A stretch of DNA of 64,000 nucleotides from Durusdinium trenchii (lineage: Eukaryota > Sar > Dinophyceae > Suessiales > Symbiodiniaceae): positions 36,944 to 100,943 of the forward strand of contig CAXAMN010003536.1 of NCBI GenBank assembly GCA_963970005.1, read 5' to 3'. Positions 10,080 through 20,013 of this stretch are shown here, piece after piece; positions within the stretch are counted from its first letter, which is position 1; the number at the start of each line of letters is the position of its first letter. The translations under genes were made by a program, and so were the position numbers. The notes beneath the pieces were generated by a model. That model did no database searches. It saw only the letters and a program-made list of their open reading frames with translations, and was not told the origin of the DNA.

Positions 10080-11400
10080 CACATCATGTCATGCTTTGTT
10101 GTGTTGCTGTGATTGTCATGAAACAGCTTTCGGCGATGCAGTGATGCTTATTGCCCACGCCGCTTGACCATTGATTGCAATTCAATGACTCACCCCAGAC
10201 CAATAAAGAACCTCTAGGACATCCAGAAAGTTGGACAGCGTCAGGCATGCTGAGGGTTCAGTCGAGTTGAACCGAATTGCAAGTGGGCAGGTTAAAAATA
10301 AGATAAGGACTAAGCTGTTGCAGCTCAACACAACACTCCCAGACTCGATTGTTGAGGGGGCGGACGAGCATGTCGGGCAATGCTGGTCATTTTCCCTACA
10401 TGAAGGTCTGGTTAGTGCCAACAATTTGCAAGCTGGTAGCCAGGAACGTGCCATTCTACATCGAATGGCAGGCAAGGTTGTTGAGCTTCGGTCTGAGCTT
10501 TGGGCTCCGCGCTTACGACTGATATGGATGAAGGAAGCAAGACGAAAGATTGCAACGTTTGGCCTGGCAATGGGTTGAGACTGAGGATGACTTTAGAAGA
10601 AACGATGAGAAGAGGACGGGCAAGGCAGAACTTTGAGTGAGCCCTTAGTATACTGCTGTCAACTAGCCTCCCGCATCAATCAATTAAATCAACTGCATCA
10701 GGTGAGCTTTCTGAACTGGTGTGACATCATGACCTCTGTTTGTGGAGAGATGCTCGGTCCAACGATTGACTGGGAACCAGGGACGGCCACGCGCTGGAGC
10801 TGCCAGTGCTAATGACCACGGGAAGACACACAGAAGAAGTGAAATGATACAACTGAGATCAATTGTGAGTGCTTGAAGCCAAGTGCTTGGCATTAGCGAT
10901 GGTTGTGGCAGCCTGTTCCGCGACAGGCTGTCGGTGATTATTCAAGCATGTACAGACGGTCAGTGATCATTGTACATGCTGCCGTGGGTGCAGGTTGGGG
11001 ATGTTTCAAACTTGCATGGCCAGTCTGATCCAATATGCATCTATATAACTTGTTTTGCCCTGCTGGATGATGCACGACCACTAAGTTGGCAAGATAAGCG
11101 AGGGACAATTGGGATGCTGATTGACTTTTGTGGCTTTCCGTCAATTCTGTCTACCCGCTTGGTGTGTGTGTCCACCCCTGGACAAAGGGTTTTCCACCGC
11201 CACTTCTTTCACAGATTTTCCACCACCTTTCACATGCAGGGGGAATTGGCAGTCGGTCGGGTGAAAGACATTCGTCAGGCTCGACACACCTACCTGACGC
11301 AACGAAGCTATGGTGTGTCGGGGGAAGCAGTCAGAGACGTCTGACTGTGTACCTGCACAACTTTTGAACAAGCTGTCACCCTACTTTTCCACTTTTTGAT
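10080..11400. other. No supported gene; possible old exons
   Basis: A 115-codon frame at 10231-10578 has plausible composition but no motif. The sequence at about 11346-11385 (tacctgcacaacttttgaac) resembles the host repeat at 24.55 kb and 23.53 kb, so host DNA extends at least to about 11.39 kb. Confidence 0.3.
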
Positions 11401-11531
11401 TCATGGTTCTTCATGCCTCCACCCCATAAACAGGTTTCAGCCGCTTGCAAACTGCAGCCAGCCGCGCGAGTGCAACATTTTTTCAACAATTCAAGTCACT
11501 GGACCTTTTCGCCTTGCTGTTCCATCGCCAT

Positions 11532-11578
11532 CCTTCCCATCGTGGTAATTGAGTCACTGAATACAAGTGTCAGAGTGT
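11532..11578 (+). repeat. Left terminal direct repeat (pseudo-LTR)
   Basis: 47 bases starting CCTTCCCATCGTGGTAATTG are identical to 23001-23047 and diverge immediately after (gtttcgct here, atgtcacc there). This is as expected where the left copy passes into the element body and the right copy passes into flanking host DNA. Confidence 0.85.
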
Positions 11579-11896
11579 GTTTCGCTCAGCCGTCCCACTC
11601 GGGTGCTGAGTGTGATCCCCGTCACAGGGGCGCCGCTTTTTTGCATCGGAATTCAACAACCCCAACGTACCACTTCCACTGGACCTTCACCGGAAGTCAC
11701 GGCCACCCCCATAGAATCAACTGATGCATTGGCCGCCGGGCCTAAACACGGCAGCTTTCTCTTCCACCGGCTTTCTGATCAATCTTGCACGTCGTTTTCT
11801 GCATGATCTCACATGTTGCACGTTTGGATTTGTGCCGTGACCTTTTCGTCAGCAGAACTCAAGCTTGTACACTGGAGTTCTCAACTCTAATTCGAG

Positions 11897-13100
11897 ATGC
11901 CGCCTCCACTAGCCATCGGCGAACCACCACCAACTCAACCCTCACTCCCACAACCGGCACCATCGGGCCCCACAGCAGCCACTGGCTCCCAACCATCCCC
12001 ATCACCATCCATTGCATCAGCCGCACCAGCCACTGCACCTTCACTGCCTGCAACGGACAAGCCCGACAGCACCGCTTCACCAGCACCGCCACCACCTTCC
12101 CCACACCCACATCACAGCAATCGCCAGCCGACGCAAGTCTGATCACCACCACCGTGGCCGTCACCACCACCGCCGCAGGCATCGACATCACCGCCACTCA
12201 AAGCATCACAGCACCACCCGGCGACGCCGTTCGCCCTCAACCTCCACTTACTCTTACAGCCCCACACCTTCCCGCAGCCGCTCCCCACAACCCATTGATT
12301 TGCGCCCCAACACAGACAACACCAACACCGACCCCTCTCAATACCCCACCACAGCAGTCCTTCGTCGCCCACTCAACCGCTGGCGACCTCCACCCAACTT
12401 CCAAGCTCTTTCACCTGCAGACCAACTTCTTGAATTGTTCGAATTTCACGCCAACCAACTCGACGCCCCCAACCGACCACAGCACCAGTACATCGCCAAT
12501 CTCCTTACCGACTGCAACATCACCTACAAGGAGATCACCGATTTCCGACAACACACCCACACCAAGTGGAACGAAACCACTCACCAATACGACCAATTCC
12601 AATACAACGCCATCTCACTTCCCTACCTCAACACCAAAGCCACCACACCCGAACCACCCGCGGTTTCCCGAGCCACCTCAACCCACCGGGAAGTCGCCCA
12701 CATCAATGCCGGCCATACAGGCCCAGTCGGCAACATTGCCAACATTTTACGCCAAGGTCGGTTTCTACCCAGCACACTCCACTTTGCCAACTACCCTGGC
12801 TTTTTTGCTCAGGGCGTCCGCATCACCCACAATCTACCCCACGACCAAAGCGAGTTCGCTCGCATCATCCACAACACTTGGCAGCTCCACAAAAACACCC
12901 ACTCAATCATCATCACACTCCTCGCCTGGGGTGCAGCCACCAAATACACTTCCGGTGGCGAAGAACAAGCCATGACCCTCCTCAACGAGCACCACGGCGC
13001 TGTCTTCCACCAGAAGGGCCGCTGCTGGGTGATTCACCCGGACCACGCCATAGTCAAAGGACTGGCCTGGTCCACCAACTCCACTCCACCCGACATGTAA
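11897..13100 (+). CDS. Element ORF 1: Pro-rich/SR-rich protein with conserved C-terminal half
   Basis: It starts at ATG 11897 with a Pro/Ala/Thr-rich N-terminus. A frame change near 12.1 kb leads into the frame that ends at 13100. The middle is Arg/His-rich with Ser-Arg dipeptides ('SPTPSRSRSPQP'), typical of RNA-binding or splicing-associated tails. The C-terminal half (from about 12360) looks like a folded domain: helices around 'FQALSPADQLLELFEFHA', then 'NIANILRQGRFLPS' and 'QSEFARIIHNTWQLHKN'. The pattern of an ILxxGR/P turn recurs in the ORF at 19293 (YHGTSxxTARTLSNG), so the two may share a domain. Because the DNA is C-rich all three frames are open, so the frame was chosen by composition. 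Not recognised. Confidence 0.5.
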
Positions 13101-13518
13101 CACCACATTCCATCACCTCCAAGCCACCACCACCTCCACCTCCACCTTTTGTTTCACCCCACCACACAAACCTTCGCCTACAGCAGCCAAAAGAACCTTT
13201 GCAGCAGTCCCGCGGCCCTTTCGTGTTTTCAAGTTTTCAAGCTGTGGCGGTTTTGCTTTGCAGAATACCGATCCGAACCTTTTACGGGTTTTTTCTCATG
13301 ATGTTTTCAACCTTTGAAGGTGTTTTTGCCATTGATCTTTCAGTCGGACTTGCACCTTTTCTGACTATGATCGCGGGAATTTGGTGCTCGATTAATTCAT
13401 ACGCATGGCCTCGTGATGACGTGCTGATGCTGACCAGCTGCTGCCCAACTACTTCGCCGCGCTGCAGCAGCAACCTGTGACGAACCCTTGTGACTGCACA
13501 TCCCTCTCCGCCCACATC
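13101..13518. other. Intergenic spacer in the giant element
   Basis: About 420 bp, T-richer than the flanking ORFs. No protein-like frame was selected. Confidence 0.35.
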
Positions 13519-14238
13519 ATGAGCAGTACAGTCCCACCTCCACACCAAGACACACAAACTCTTTTACACCAAACCACTGTGACACTCTCGCAGGTCCAAA
13601 ACCTGCTACGACAAGCAACTGACATCATAGCACACCTCCACACCCACTTTCTCCACCACATCCACCAAGCGGATCCCACTTTCCGCCAACATTTTCAACC
13701 ACTACCACCTGCACCAACTCACCCAATACGTCTACCGTCCACCACCTCCTCCTGCGATTCAGCACCCTCCAGACCACCCATCCGCTTGCCACCGCCACCC
13801 TCAAAAGACTCCGAAGACACACCTTCACCTACCCCAACCCCACAACCTGCTACAACCCGTAAGCGAAAGCAGCCACCACCACCACGACCACCCAACCAGC
13901 AGGCAGACTGGGACGCATGGGATGGCGACGCTGATTGTCGCCTTGTTGAACTCAGAGGTAATCCTCGACTCCGTCCCAATTGGGTGTTTGTTGCTCGCCG
14001 AGTTGGCTTCTCCATCGAGCAGTGCCAAGCCCGCTGGCAAGAACTCAAAGACCTGCAACATCTACAAGATCAACAACTCTCCTCCAAACCACCACAAGCA
14101 GATCCACAACAACATGAACCTTCCCCCTCACCCACTCCCACCTCACCAGCAGCTTCACCACCACCACCCTCACAACCGGACTTCTCTCCTTCTCCCAAGA
14201 CAACACCACCGACATCACCAGCCAGACCCTACAGCTGA
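13519..14238 (+). CDS. Element ORF 2: Myb/SANT-like protein
   Basis: ATG at 13519 to TGA at 14236-14238, about 240 aa. An N-terminal helical region contains 'TVTLSQVQNLLRQATDIIAH', then a Pro-rich linker and a KRKQ basic patch. The fold that follows has the Myb/SANT pattern: W at 'DWDAWDGD', Leu-Val, then W in 'PNWVFVARRVG' and C-x2-RW in 'IEQCQARWQEL'. These are the spaced tryptophans of a helix-turn-helix DNA-binding repeat, as found in element transposases and transcription factors. The C-terminal tail is Pro/Ser/Thr-rich and low-complexity. In this element it could direct DNA targeting or transcription; inference. Confidence 0.6.
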   Translation: MSSTVPPPHQDTQTLLHQTTVTLSQVQNLLRQATDIIAHLHTHFLHHIHQADPTFRQHFQPLPPAPTHPIRLPSTTSSCDSAPSRPPIRLPPPPSKDSEDTPSPTPTPQPATTRKRKQPPPPRPPNQQADWDAWDGDADCRLVELRGNPRLRPNWVFVARRVGFSIEQCQARWQELKDLQHLQDQQLSSKPPQADPQQHEPSPSPTPTSPAASPPPPSQPDFSPSPKTTPPTSPARPYS

Positions 14239-14525
14239 TGTGCCGCCGCTGCCGGCTGCTGAGCGAGCGCCCAGTGAGAACAGTCATCCGGAGAAATCTC
14301 CAAGCACCCCTGTTGGCAGCTATTTCATGTGATGGTTTCACCCCCCGCTTTCTCTCCGGCGTGCCACAGGATAAATCCACTGACTTGCAGCGACAAGTTG
14401 ATTCACCATCCTTTTGTATTCACCATCCTTTTGCAACTTGGAACTTTCAGTTTTTCACGTTTCCAAGGCTCACTGCTCCGCAGCTTTTTGCGCGCCACTT
14501 TGTCCTGTACTCTGTACCTGCCTCC

Positions 14526-15129
14526 ATGGCCAATCCTCGCGCTCGCCCACCTGTCAGCACAGCAAACACAGAATACTTCCTGCCACAGCGCCCCCCGAGC
14601 TGGCTCCAACCTTCCATTTGCACTCAACCAGACTTCCACTCTCTCAGCAGCTCACTTGACCTTCTTTTCATGATCAACCAACACCTAGCTTCGCCGTCAC
14701 CCACTCAACACCGACCCCATGCCAAACCAGACGTATTTTCAGGGCCAGAGAGCATACAACCTCCTTTACCGGATGCGCGGAGACCTGATCTTGATGGACC
14801 AGCTGATCGATAGCCTTTACCAAGCCCGCCGGCTCCTCCAGTTTGTCACCACCGGACCAGGCCTCCCAGGGCAATATCGCATCGATCCCGCAGCATCACT
14901 CTCCAACAGAAACCTAGCCATTCTACACAACACACCGCCAGGCTTCCCACTGCCACGCGGACTTCCCAGCCGTTCACCCTCTCCAGCACCACGTACACCA
15001 CCGCAAGACGCAGAACGCTTCCACCATTACTGGACAGGCCCTCCACCACGAGCCACTCCGGCCCCCAACATCAGCAATGACACTCGCACCCGAGAACGTT
15101 CTCGATCCTGTGACGCCCATAGTGGCTAA
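14526..15129 (+). CDS. Element ORF 3: helical protein with a frameshift, paralogue of ORF 4
   Basis: ATG at 14526 (ctccATGgcc). The frame runs through 'SLSSSLDLLFMINQHLASPS' and then must shift by one base near 14.73 kb to continue as 'GQRAYNLLYRMRGDLILMDQ', ending at the stop at 15127-15129. The second half matches ORF 4 at 15390-16139: AYNLLYRMRGDL versus AYRLFLQLRNTL, and GPGLPGQYRIDP versus GSPGSPGHYRMDP. Both end in an Arg/Ser-rich tail (RERSRS, RSRSRDR). The two therefore look like tandem duplicates within the element. Function unknown; the frameshift suggests decay or a sequence error. Confidence 0.5.
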
Positions 15130-15359
15130 ATACAGCACTCAGCACCACAGCAACCTTGCAGCCCGTGACCTGCAGCGGCCGATATGCTCCCTCCTTCACC
15201 TGAGAAGACTCCTCCGGCCACAGTTGCTGATACATCTATAAGTCTCACCGACATTCCTCGGCGAGCACAGGCGAGAAAAAACCTGGCCAGCTAACCAGTT
15301 TTCCACATTTCATGTTCTTCACCGAAGATTTTCTTTACCCAGTCGCACTTGACCATGAT

Positions 15360-15374
15360 TCCGCAGCCATTTGA
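15360..15374 (+). promoter_or_regulatory. Spliced-leader-like motif before ORF 4
   Basis: TCCGCAGCCATTTGA. It matches 12 of the first 13 bases of the dinoflagellate spliced leader (DCCGTAGCCATTT...) and is identical over 15 nt to 16246-16260. It could be a retroposed leader remnant or a trans-splice acceptor. Confidence 0.4.
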
Positions 15375-15389
15375 CCGAACTGTTTTTCC

Positions 15390-16139
15390 ATGACCGATCG
15401 CCACCTGTGTGACACGATGCTTAGCGCTGATCTACGAACCACACAAACTCACCACTCAGCCACAACTACCACCCCCTCAGACCCACCCACCACACACCAC
15501 GGGCATTTCTTACCTGACAACCCGATGCCTTACATGGCCCCATCAGTGACACACCAACCGGAGCTACTCCTGCTCAACTGGATGATCAGCACTATCACCA
15601 CACTCATTGACGACCTTCAGCATCACCCAATTGTGCAGGACCCAATTCCCCCGATGTCCTCTTTCACCAACACACCAGCCTACCGACTCTTTTTGCAACT
15701 TCGCAACACCCTGCGTCACTTGATCAACACCACCTACGAAGCCCAACGCGGGCTCAACAGACTGCAATTTATACCTGGCTCTGGCTCTCCAGGTTCTCCT
15801 GGACACTATCGCATGGATCCCACGATTTCCATCCCACCACACCAAACCAACTTCCTCTTCGATGCCACACCATCACACACCACAGCCATCCCACCACCCA
15901 CTGACACACCACCACTCATCCGCCAGCTCCGTCGCAAGGATCGATCTCGTTCCCGAGATCGCCTCCCTCTCACCACACCTTCACAACCGAACCACGCAAC
16001 ACATCCACGACAGCCCCCGCCCAACCATTCCCCAACCACCAATGGCCATCGTGGACAACTACATCGAGCACTCTGGACGGCTTCTACCTCCTCAGCTGCC
16101 CACCGCATGGCTGCTGGCTTGCCATCATCCCTCCCCTGA
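15390..16139 (+). CDS. Element ORF 4: intact paralogue of ORF 3
   Basis: ATG at 15390 (tttttccATGacc) to a TGA at 16137-16139, 249 aa. The His/Thr/Pro-rich N-terminus is followed by an amphipathic helical core ('LLLLNWMISTITTLIDDLQ', 'AYRLFLQLRNTLRHLINT'), a Gly-Pro turn (GSPGSPGHYRMDP) and an RS-rich tail. The helical core suggests protein-protein assembly, as in Gag-like or capsid-adjacent proteins, but no known domain is recognised. The start is preceded, 16 nt upstream of the ATG, by a sequence resembling the dinoflagellate spliced leader (15360-15374). Confidence 0.5.
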   Translation: MTDRHLCDTMLSADLRTTQTHHSATTTTPSDPPTTHHGHFLPDNPMPYMAPSVTHQPELLLLNWMISTITTLIDDLQHHPIVQDPIPPMSSFTNTPAYRLFLQLRNTLRHLINTTYEAQRGLNRLQFIPGSGSPGSPGHYRMDPTISIPPHQTNFLFDATPSHTTAIPPPTDTPPLIRQLRRKDRSRSRDRLPLTTPSQPNHATHPRQPPPNHSPTTNGHRGQLHRALWTASTSSAAHRMAAGLPSSLP

Positions 16140-16245
16140 GGAAGCTCCGGCAACATTCTGTTTCACACCTCACTTCCTGCTTCGGACAAAACACACACAC
16201 CCATGCAGCGCCCCGATTTCACAGTCCAGCAATCACTTAGTTTTC

Positions 16246-16260
16246 TCCGCAGCCATTTGA
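16246..16260 (+). promoter_or_regulatory. Spliced-leader-like motif before ORF 5
   Basis: This has the same 15 nt as 15360-15374, preceded by a pyrimidine run (ttagttttc). It lies 50 nt upstream of the ATG at 16311. Confidence 0.4.
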
Positions 16261-16310
16261 ACTCTCGAAGTGTCGCTACCTGTCTCCCTCTCTGCCTCAT
16301 TCACTGCACC

Positions 16311-17064
16311 ATGGAATATGAATCTCCGGACTGGGATCCCACCCCGACAGAGCCTATCGAGGTCAAAGATGGGATACAAGACCCAACAGAGGCCGAGCCT
16401 GCCGAGCCTCCAACCTCAAACGAGGTCAAATTCGAAATCATGAAAAAGGAGGAAGATTCGCCACCGCATTCCACCATGCTTTGCCCTCCTGTCCGCACTG
16501 TGCCAGACCAAACACCCACAACATCAACACCACCACCTGCAAAAGCCCCACCTGTTTCCCACACGTCCTACCGCAATCTTTCCACACGCACTACGTCACA
16601 GGCCACTCCCAAGACAACCTCAACCCAACACACCGCTGCTGCTCCGCATCCCACAGCACCGCGCCCGGGCCACCCACCGCTCAATACCACTTGGGTTGGC
16701 CCCCCGCACTCACATTACCCTTCACATTCCGCAGCACCCACACACACGTATTCCACTACAGGTTACCATTCCACGCCCTCACCACAATGGCCAACTTCTA
16801 CCCTTTAACTTTTCCAGTGACATCAAACACTACCTCAATCCCACAGCACACCCTACCAGACCACCTCGGTCCACTTCCATTCCAGTTCCACCTACTCACT
16901 TTCAACCAACTACCACCACAAATACCACTACCGTGTTCCCACCAGTGCCACCCATCCCAGATGCACCGTTGACCGAGCAGCAAGCCGCCACACTTCAGCA
17001 GGCTATTTTACGCATCGCTCGCCAAGCCGCGGCTGCCGCCGCTGCTGAGCTCAACTCCCGCTGA
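16311..17064 (+). CDS. Element ORF 5: acidic N-terminus, Pro/Thr/His-rich body, frameshifted
   Basis: ATG at 16311. The first 55 residues are acidic (PTEPIEVKDGIQDPTEAEP, then KKEEDS), followed by Pro/Thr/His-rich low complexity. The selected frame stops at 16808, while another frame continues to a stop at 17062-17064 and ends with a convincing helix ('LTEQQAATLQQAILRIARQA'). A frame change near 16.7-16.9 kb is therefore likely. Function unknown. Confidence 0.4.
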
Positions 17065-17313
17065 TGGCGCTGTCAGTTTCACCCCACACCACTCTCACCG
17101 TCTTGTGTGACGTCAAAAAAGACCACAACCGCTGTTTTCTCCTATCCATCCTTCACGGTTTCCCTTGACTACTTTTCGACGACCATCTTTGATTCATGTT
17201 GACCATCACTTACAGTCCACATACACCCTCCTACCTCCTACCTGACCGCAGCCGTTTTTCAACTGGTGTTCGTGACCCTGTCCAGCGCACCGCCTCCACT
17301 ATACTGACATCCG

Positions 17314-18081
17314 ATGGAGCGTGCAGCGGACTATGATGAACAATCCGAGGTCTTATTTCTCTTCAATGAAGACGCTGACGAGACACACTCACAGACAGAC
17401 AATCCCCCTCACCCGATGCCGCCTCAACCAGCTCCCTGTCCTACAACCTCGGAGCCCACGCAACCACCTACCACCAACCTTTCGGCAGACCAATCATTTT
17501 GGGCCGAAGTGTACACCCTTCAACCACCACACGCTCTGATGGGAGTCCTCACGGACCTCCATGTCCACCGATTCGTCCTTCACCAACACCTGGACAGTCA
17601 CACCGCCCTTACCGAAAGTCCAATCGGCTATCAACCTCTCACTGACACACTTCCACCTCCTGTCCAGCGTCTTATTGCCATTTACCAAAACAACGTACAA
17701 CGAGCGCAAAACCACACACGCCTGGCTCTCAATGCCATTGACACTCTGGCCCGCTTTCCACCAGCGGCCTACTTCACGGATCCCAACCTCGGCACACAAG
17801 CCTCCCCACATCCACACACACAGGCTGATCCTCTACCCAGTTCTATCTCACCTCTCCGATTCTATCCAATCCCCACTGCCGCTGCTCGGCATACCACTGT
17901 GCAAGATGCCGCCACCCAAACCTTCCCACCTTCAGTTTCCATCATGGCCAACCCACTCCAACCTCTACTTCTCCACACAGCAGACCACCCCTCGACCACA
18001 CACACACCACCGCCACATTCAGACGGACATCCATGCCATTGTTCAGCTTCCTTCTTTTGCCGGCATCATGCCAACACCTGA
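17314..18081 (+). CDS. Element ORF 6: helical protein related to ORFs 3/4
   Basis: ATG at 17314, 255 codons. The acidic N-terminus (EQSEVLFLFNEDADE) is followed by Pro-rich linker and then a helical core with 'VQRLIAIYQNNVQRAQNHTR' and 'NAIDTLARFPPAAYFTDPN'. This echoes the length and layout of the ORF 3/4 core (helix, NAxxAL-type helix, then a Pro turn and a DP motif). It may be a third diverged copy. The C-terminal 40 residues are His/Pro-rich and may be in a chance frame. A spliced-leader-like sequence (ACCGCAGCCGTTTTTC) is at 17245-17260. Confidence 0.45.
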   Translation: MERAADYDEQSEVLFLFNEDADETHSQTDNPPHPMPPQPAPCPTTSEPTQPPTTNLSADQSFWAEVYTLQPPHALMGVLTDLHVHRFVLHQHLDSHTALTESPIGYQPLTDTLPPPVQRLIAIYQNNVQRAQNHTRLALNAIDTLARFPPAAYFTDPNLGTQASPHPHTQADPLPSSISPLRFYPIPTAAARHTTVQDAATQTFPPSVSIMANPLQPLLLHTADHPSTTHTPPPHSDGHPCHCSASFFCRHHANT

Positions 18082-18790
18082 AGCCAATCAACCGGACTCC
18101 TCCCTTCCCACCACCAGCATGGCTCCTACCGCATCACCCAACCCCACATCAGCCGCTAACAAGCAACCTCATGATCGATGGCAGTATGTCAACCTCATTC
18201 CCACTCCCACAGTTACCCTTCCGGAACAACCATACACACCACCGACATTTCCTTCCCCCATCGGGGGCACACCGCGCAACCGCCGCTCCAAGACACCTCC
18301 ACGCGCAACCACCCCCACCCGCACTCGGCAGCCGGACCCACGCACCGGTTCCCCCACTCCACACCGCACGGCACCAACTCCAACATCACAGCCATACCAA
18401 GCTACAGTCCACCCTTTGCCAAAACGACCTCCGCCATCACTTTATCAAGCCCAACAACCTCCCGCCACCACTGAACCGTTGCAGCCCGTCCCTCCGGCTA
18501 CTGGCTGGCCATGTTTCCAAGGAGGATCATACACTCCGACCCCATCAGAGGCACCGCCACAGACCTCAGCCCCACCTACGCACCCCTGGCCAGCACATTA
18601 CCAAGTCCCAACGCAACAGCAACGTCCCCCTATCCCAACACAGGTAAGCTCTGCAGCTTTGGCTCCACCCTCCCCAGTTGTCATGCTCCACCCTCCTACC
18701 ACACGGGTGGACAAGCAGGGGCGCCCCCTGCCTCAGTCTCAGCAAGATTACGATCCTCGCACTGATCCCTGGCACGCGGACAATCACTGA
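18068..18790 (+). CDS. Element ORF 7: Pro/Thr-rich protein
   Basis: ATG at 18068, in a frame different from and overlapping the end of ORF 6. It encodes about 240 aa with a WQYV motif, a KR/R-rich segment ('TPRNRRSKTPPRATTPTRTR') and otherwise low-complexity Pro/Thr/Gln. The C-terminal 'VVMLHPPTTRVDKQGRP' is the least repetitive part. C-rich DNA seldom contains stops, so real translation is uncertain. Confidence 0.35.
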   Translation: MPTPEANQPDSSLPTTSMAPTASPNPTSAANKQPHDRWQYVNLIPTPTVTLPEQPYTPPTFPSPIGGTPRNRRSKTPPRATTPTRTRQPDPRTGSPTPHRTAPTPTSQPYQATVHPLPKRPPPSLYQAQQPPATTEPLQPVPPATGWPCFQGGSYTPTPSEAPPQTSAPPTHPWPAHYQVPTQQQRPPIPTQVSSAALAPPSPVVMLHPPTTRVDKQGRPLPQSQQDYDPRTDPWHADNH

Positions 18791-18873
18791 CCATGCGGCG
18801 GCTGACTCTGAGCTACCCACAGTGCTTTATCCGTTGATGATGTACATGCCAACAACCATCTCTCACACTGGGT

Positions 18874-18895
18874 GTTTTTCTTGTTTTTGTTTCAG
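18874..18895 (+). promoter_or_regulatory. Strong 3' splice-acceptor-like tract
   Basis: A pyrimidine run ending TTTCAG precedes CCTGG in the spacer between ORF 7 and ORF 8. It would fit cis- or spliced-leader trans-splicing of a polycistronic element transcript. Confidence 0.35.
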
Positions 18896-19292
18896 CCTGG
18901 TGTTCTACGTCGACCATCATCTTCGGCAGCTAGGTTTCCCCTGCGACCTCGGACAGAGACAACTTGTGTTTCACCCTGCGCAACGAAAAAACCAGTTTGT
19001 GCCTTCAGCTGCCTTTCTTGCTCATCAACTTTGTTTATACTTGGACCCAGCCAGTTTTTTGTTAACTTTTTCAGCGACATTCTCACATTACCTTGCATGA
19101 CACAACTCCTTTCAGTATCCGACCTTTAACTATTTCTGACAGTTTCATGACTGTTCGACGCTGCCATTTGGAAGCCACTATGCACTGATTGACACCTGTT
19201 CTTGACCTTTCCTCCCCGCGCCCTTCAGCTTGCTCAAACCAACAACCCGTGATCTTCGCCTCCACGATCCAGTGACACTTCGACCAGCCACC

Positions 19293-19958
19293 ATGGACGC
19301 GCAGTGGCAACAATATTACTGGAATCATTACTTGCTTCAACAGCAGCACCATCAGCAGCTTGCCAACCCAGACACAACGGTTTCACCTCCCACTGCAACT
19401 CACCACACCTACAACCCTACCGGCACTTATGGCCCACTCACTCACGCACTCCGCACGCATCAGGCCCACCACTCTAATCCATACGTGACTTCACCTTACA
19501 CACCACCACCGCAGCACACACCGCCACAACAGGCACCGCCGTCACAGCCGGAGTTCCCACCTCCACCCCCGCCACCACTCCCCACAGCCGACCCAGTCAC
19601 TCCACCACCATCGACCTACAAGCACAGCCCACCACCAACGCCAGCTGCCCGCGCCGGCACGGCACCTGCTCCACCGCCACCTCACATCCCATCCCCCACT
19701 CCACCCGTCCAAGACTCTTGGAACCAAACCGACCACCATTGGGACTCCAACACCTTGCACGGCCACCAACTGTACCGTACAATCCAACCCACACAGCGGT
19801 CTCGAAAAGCAGGAGTGGCAGGGCTTCCGACCTTTGACATCTTCCCATGGCAACTGGCGTACCATGGCACCTCCGAATTTACCGCCCGCACTCTCAGCAA
19901 CGGAAAATACACGGGCTTCATTGCCACCAGAAAAATATTGCGGAGTCGGTTTTCGTGA
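19293..19958 (+). CDS. Element ORF 8: Gln/Pro-rich protein with YHGT motif
   Basis: ATG at 19293 (ccaccATGg, an excellent context). The N-terminus is Gln/His-rich (QWQQYYWNHYLLQQQHHQQ), followed by about 100 residues of Pro/Thr low complexity. The C-terminal segment 'WQLAYHGTSEFTARTLSNGK' resembles the HGT...L..G signature seen in ADP-ribosyltransferase-like folds. The fit is weak and the rest of such a domain is not visible before the stop at 19956-19958. It may continue by frameshift into the RT frame, which is open from about 19.93 kb apart from TGAs. Confidence 0.4.
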   Translation: MDAQWQQYYWNHYLLQQQHHQQLANPDTTVSPPTATHHTYNPTGTYGPLTHALRTHQAHHSNPYVTSPYTPPPQHTPPQQAPPSQPEFPPPPPPPLPTADPVTPPPSTYKHSPPPTPAARAGTAPAPPPPHIPSPTPPVQDSWNQTDHHWDSNTLHGHQLYRTIQPTQRSRKAGVAGLPTFDIFPWQLAYHGTSEFTARTLSNGKYTGFIATRKILRSRFS

Positions 19959-20013
19959 CCCACCTTCTCCAAGAGCTCCGCGAGAAACGCCTCGACCTAG
20001 ACGGCATCGCTGA

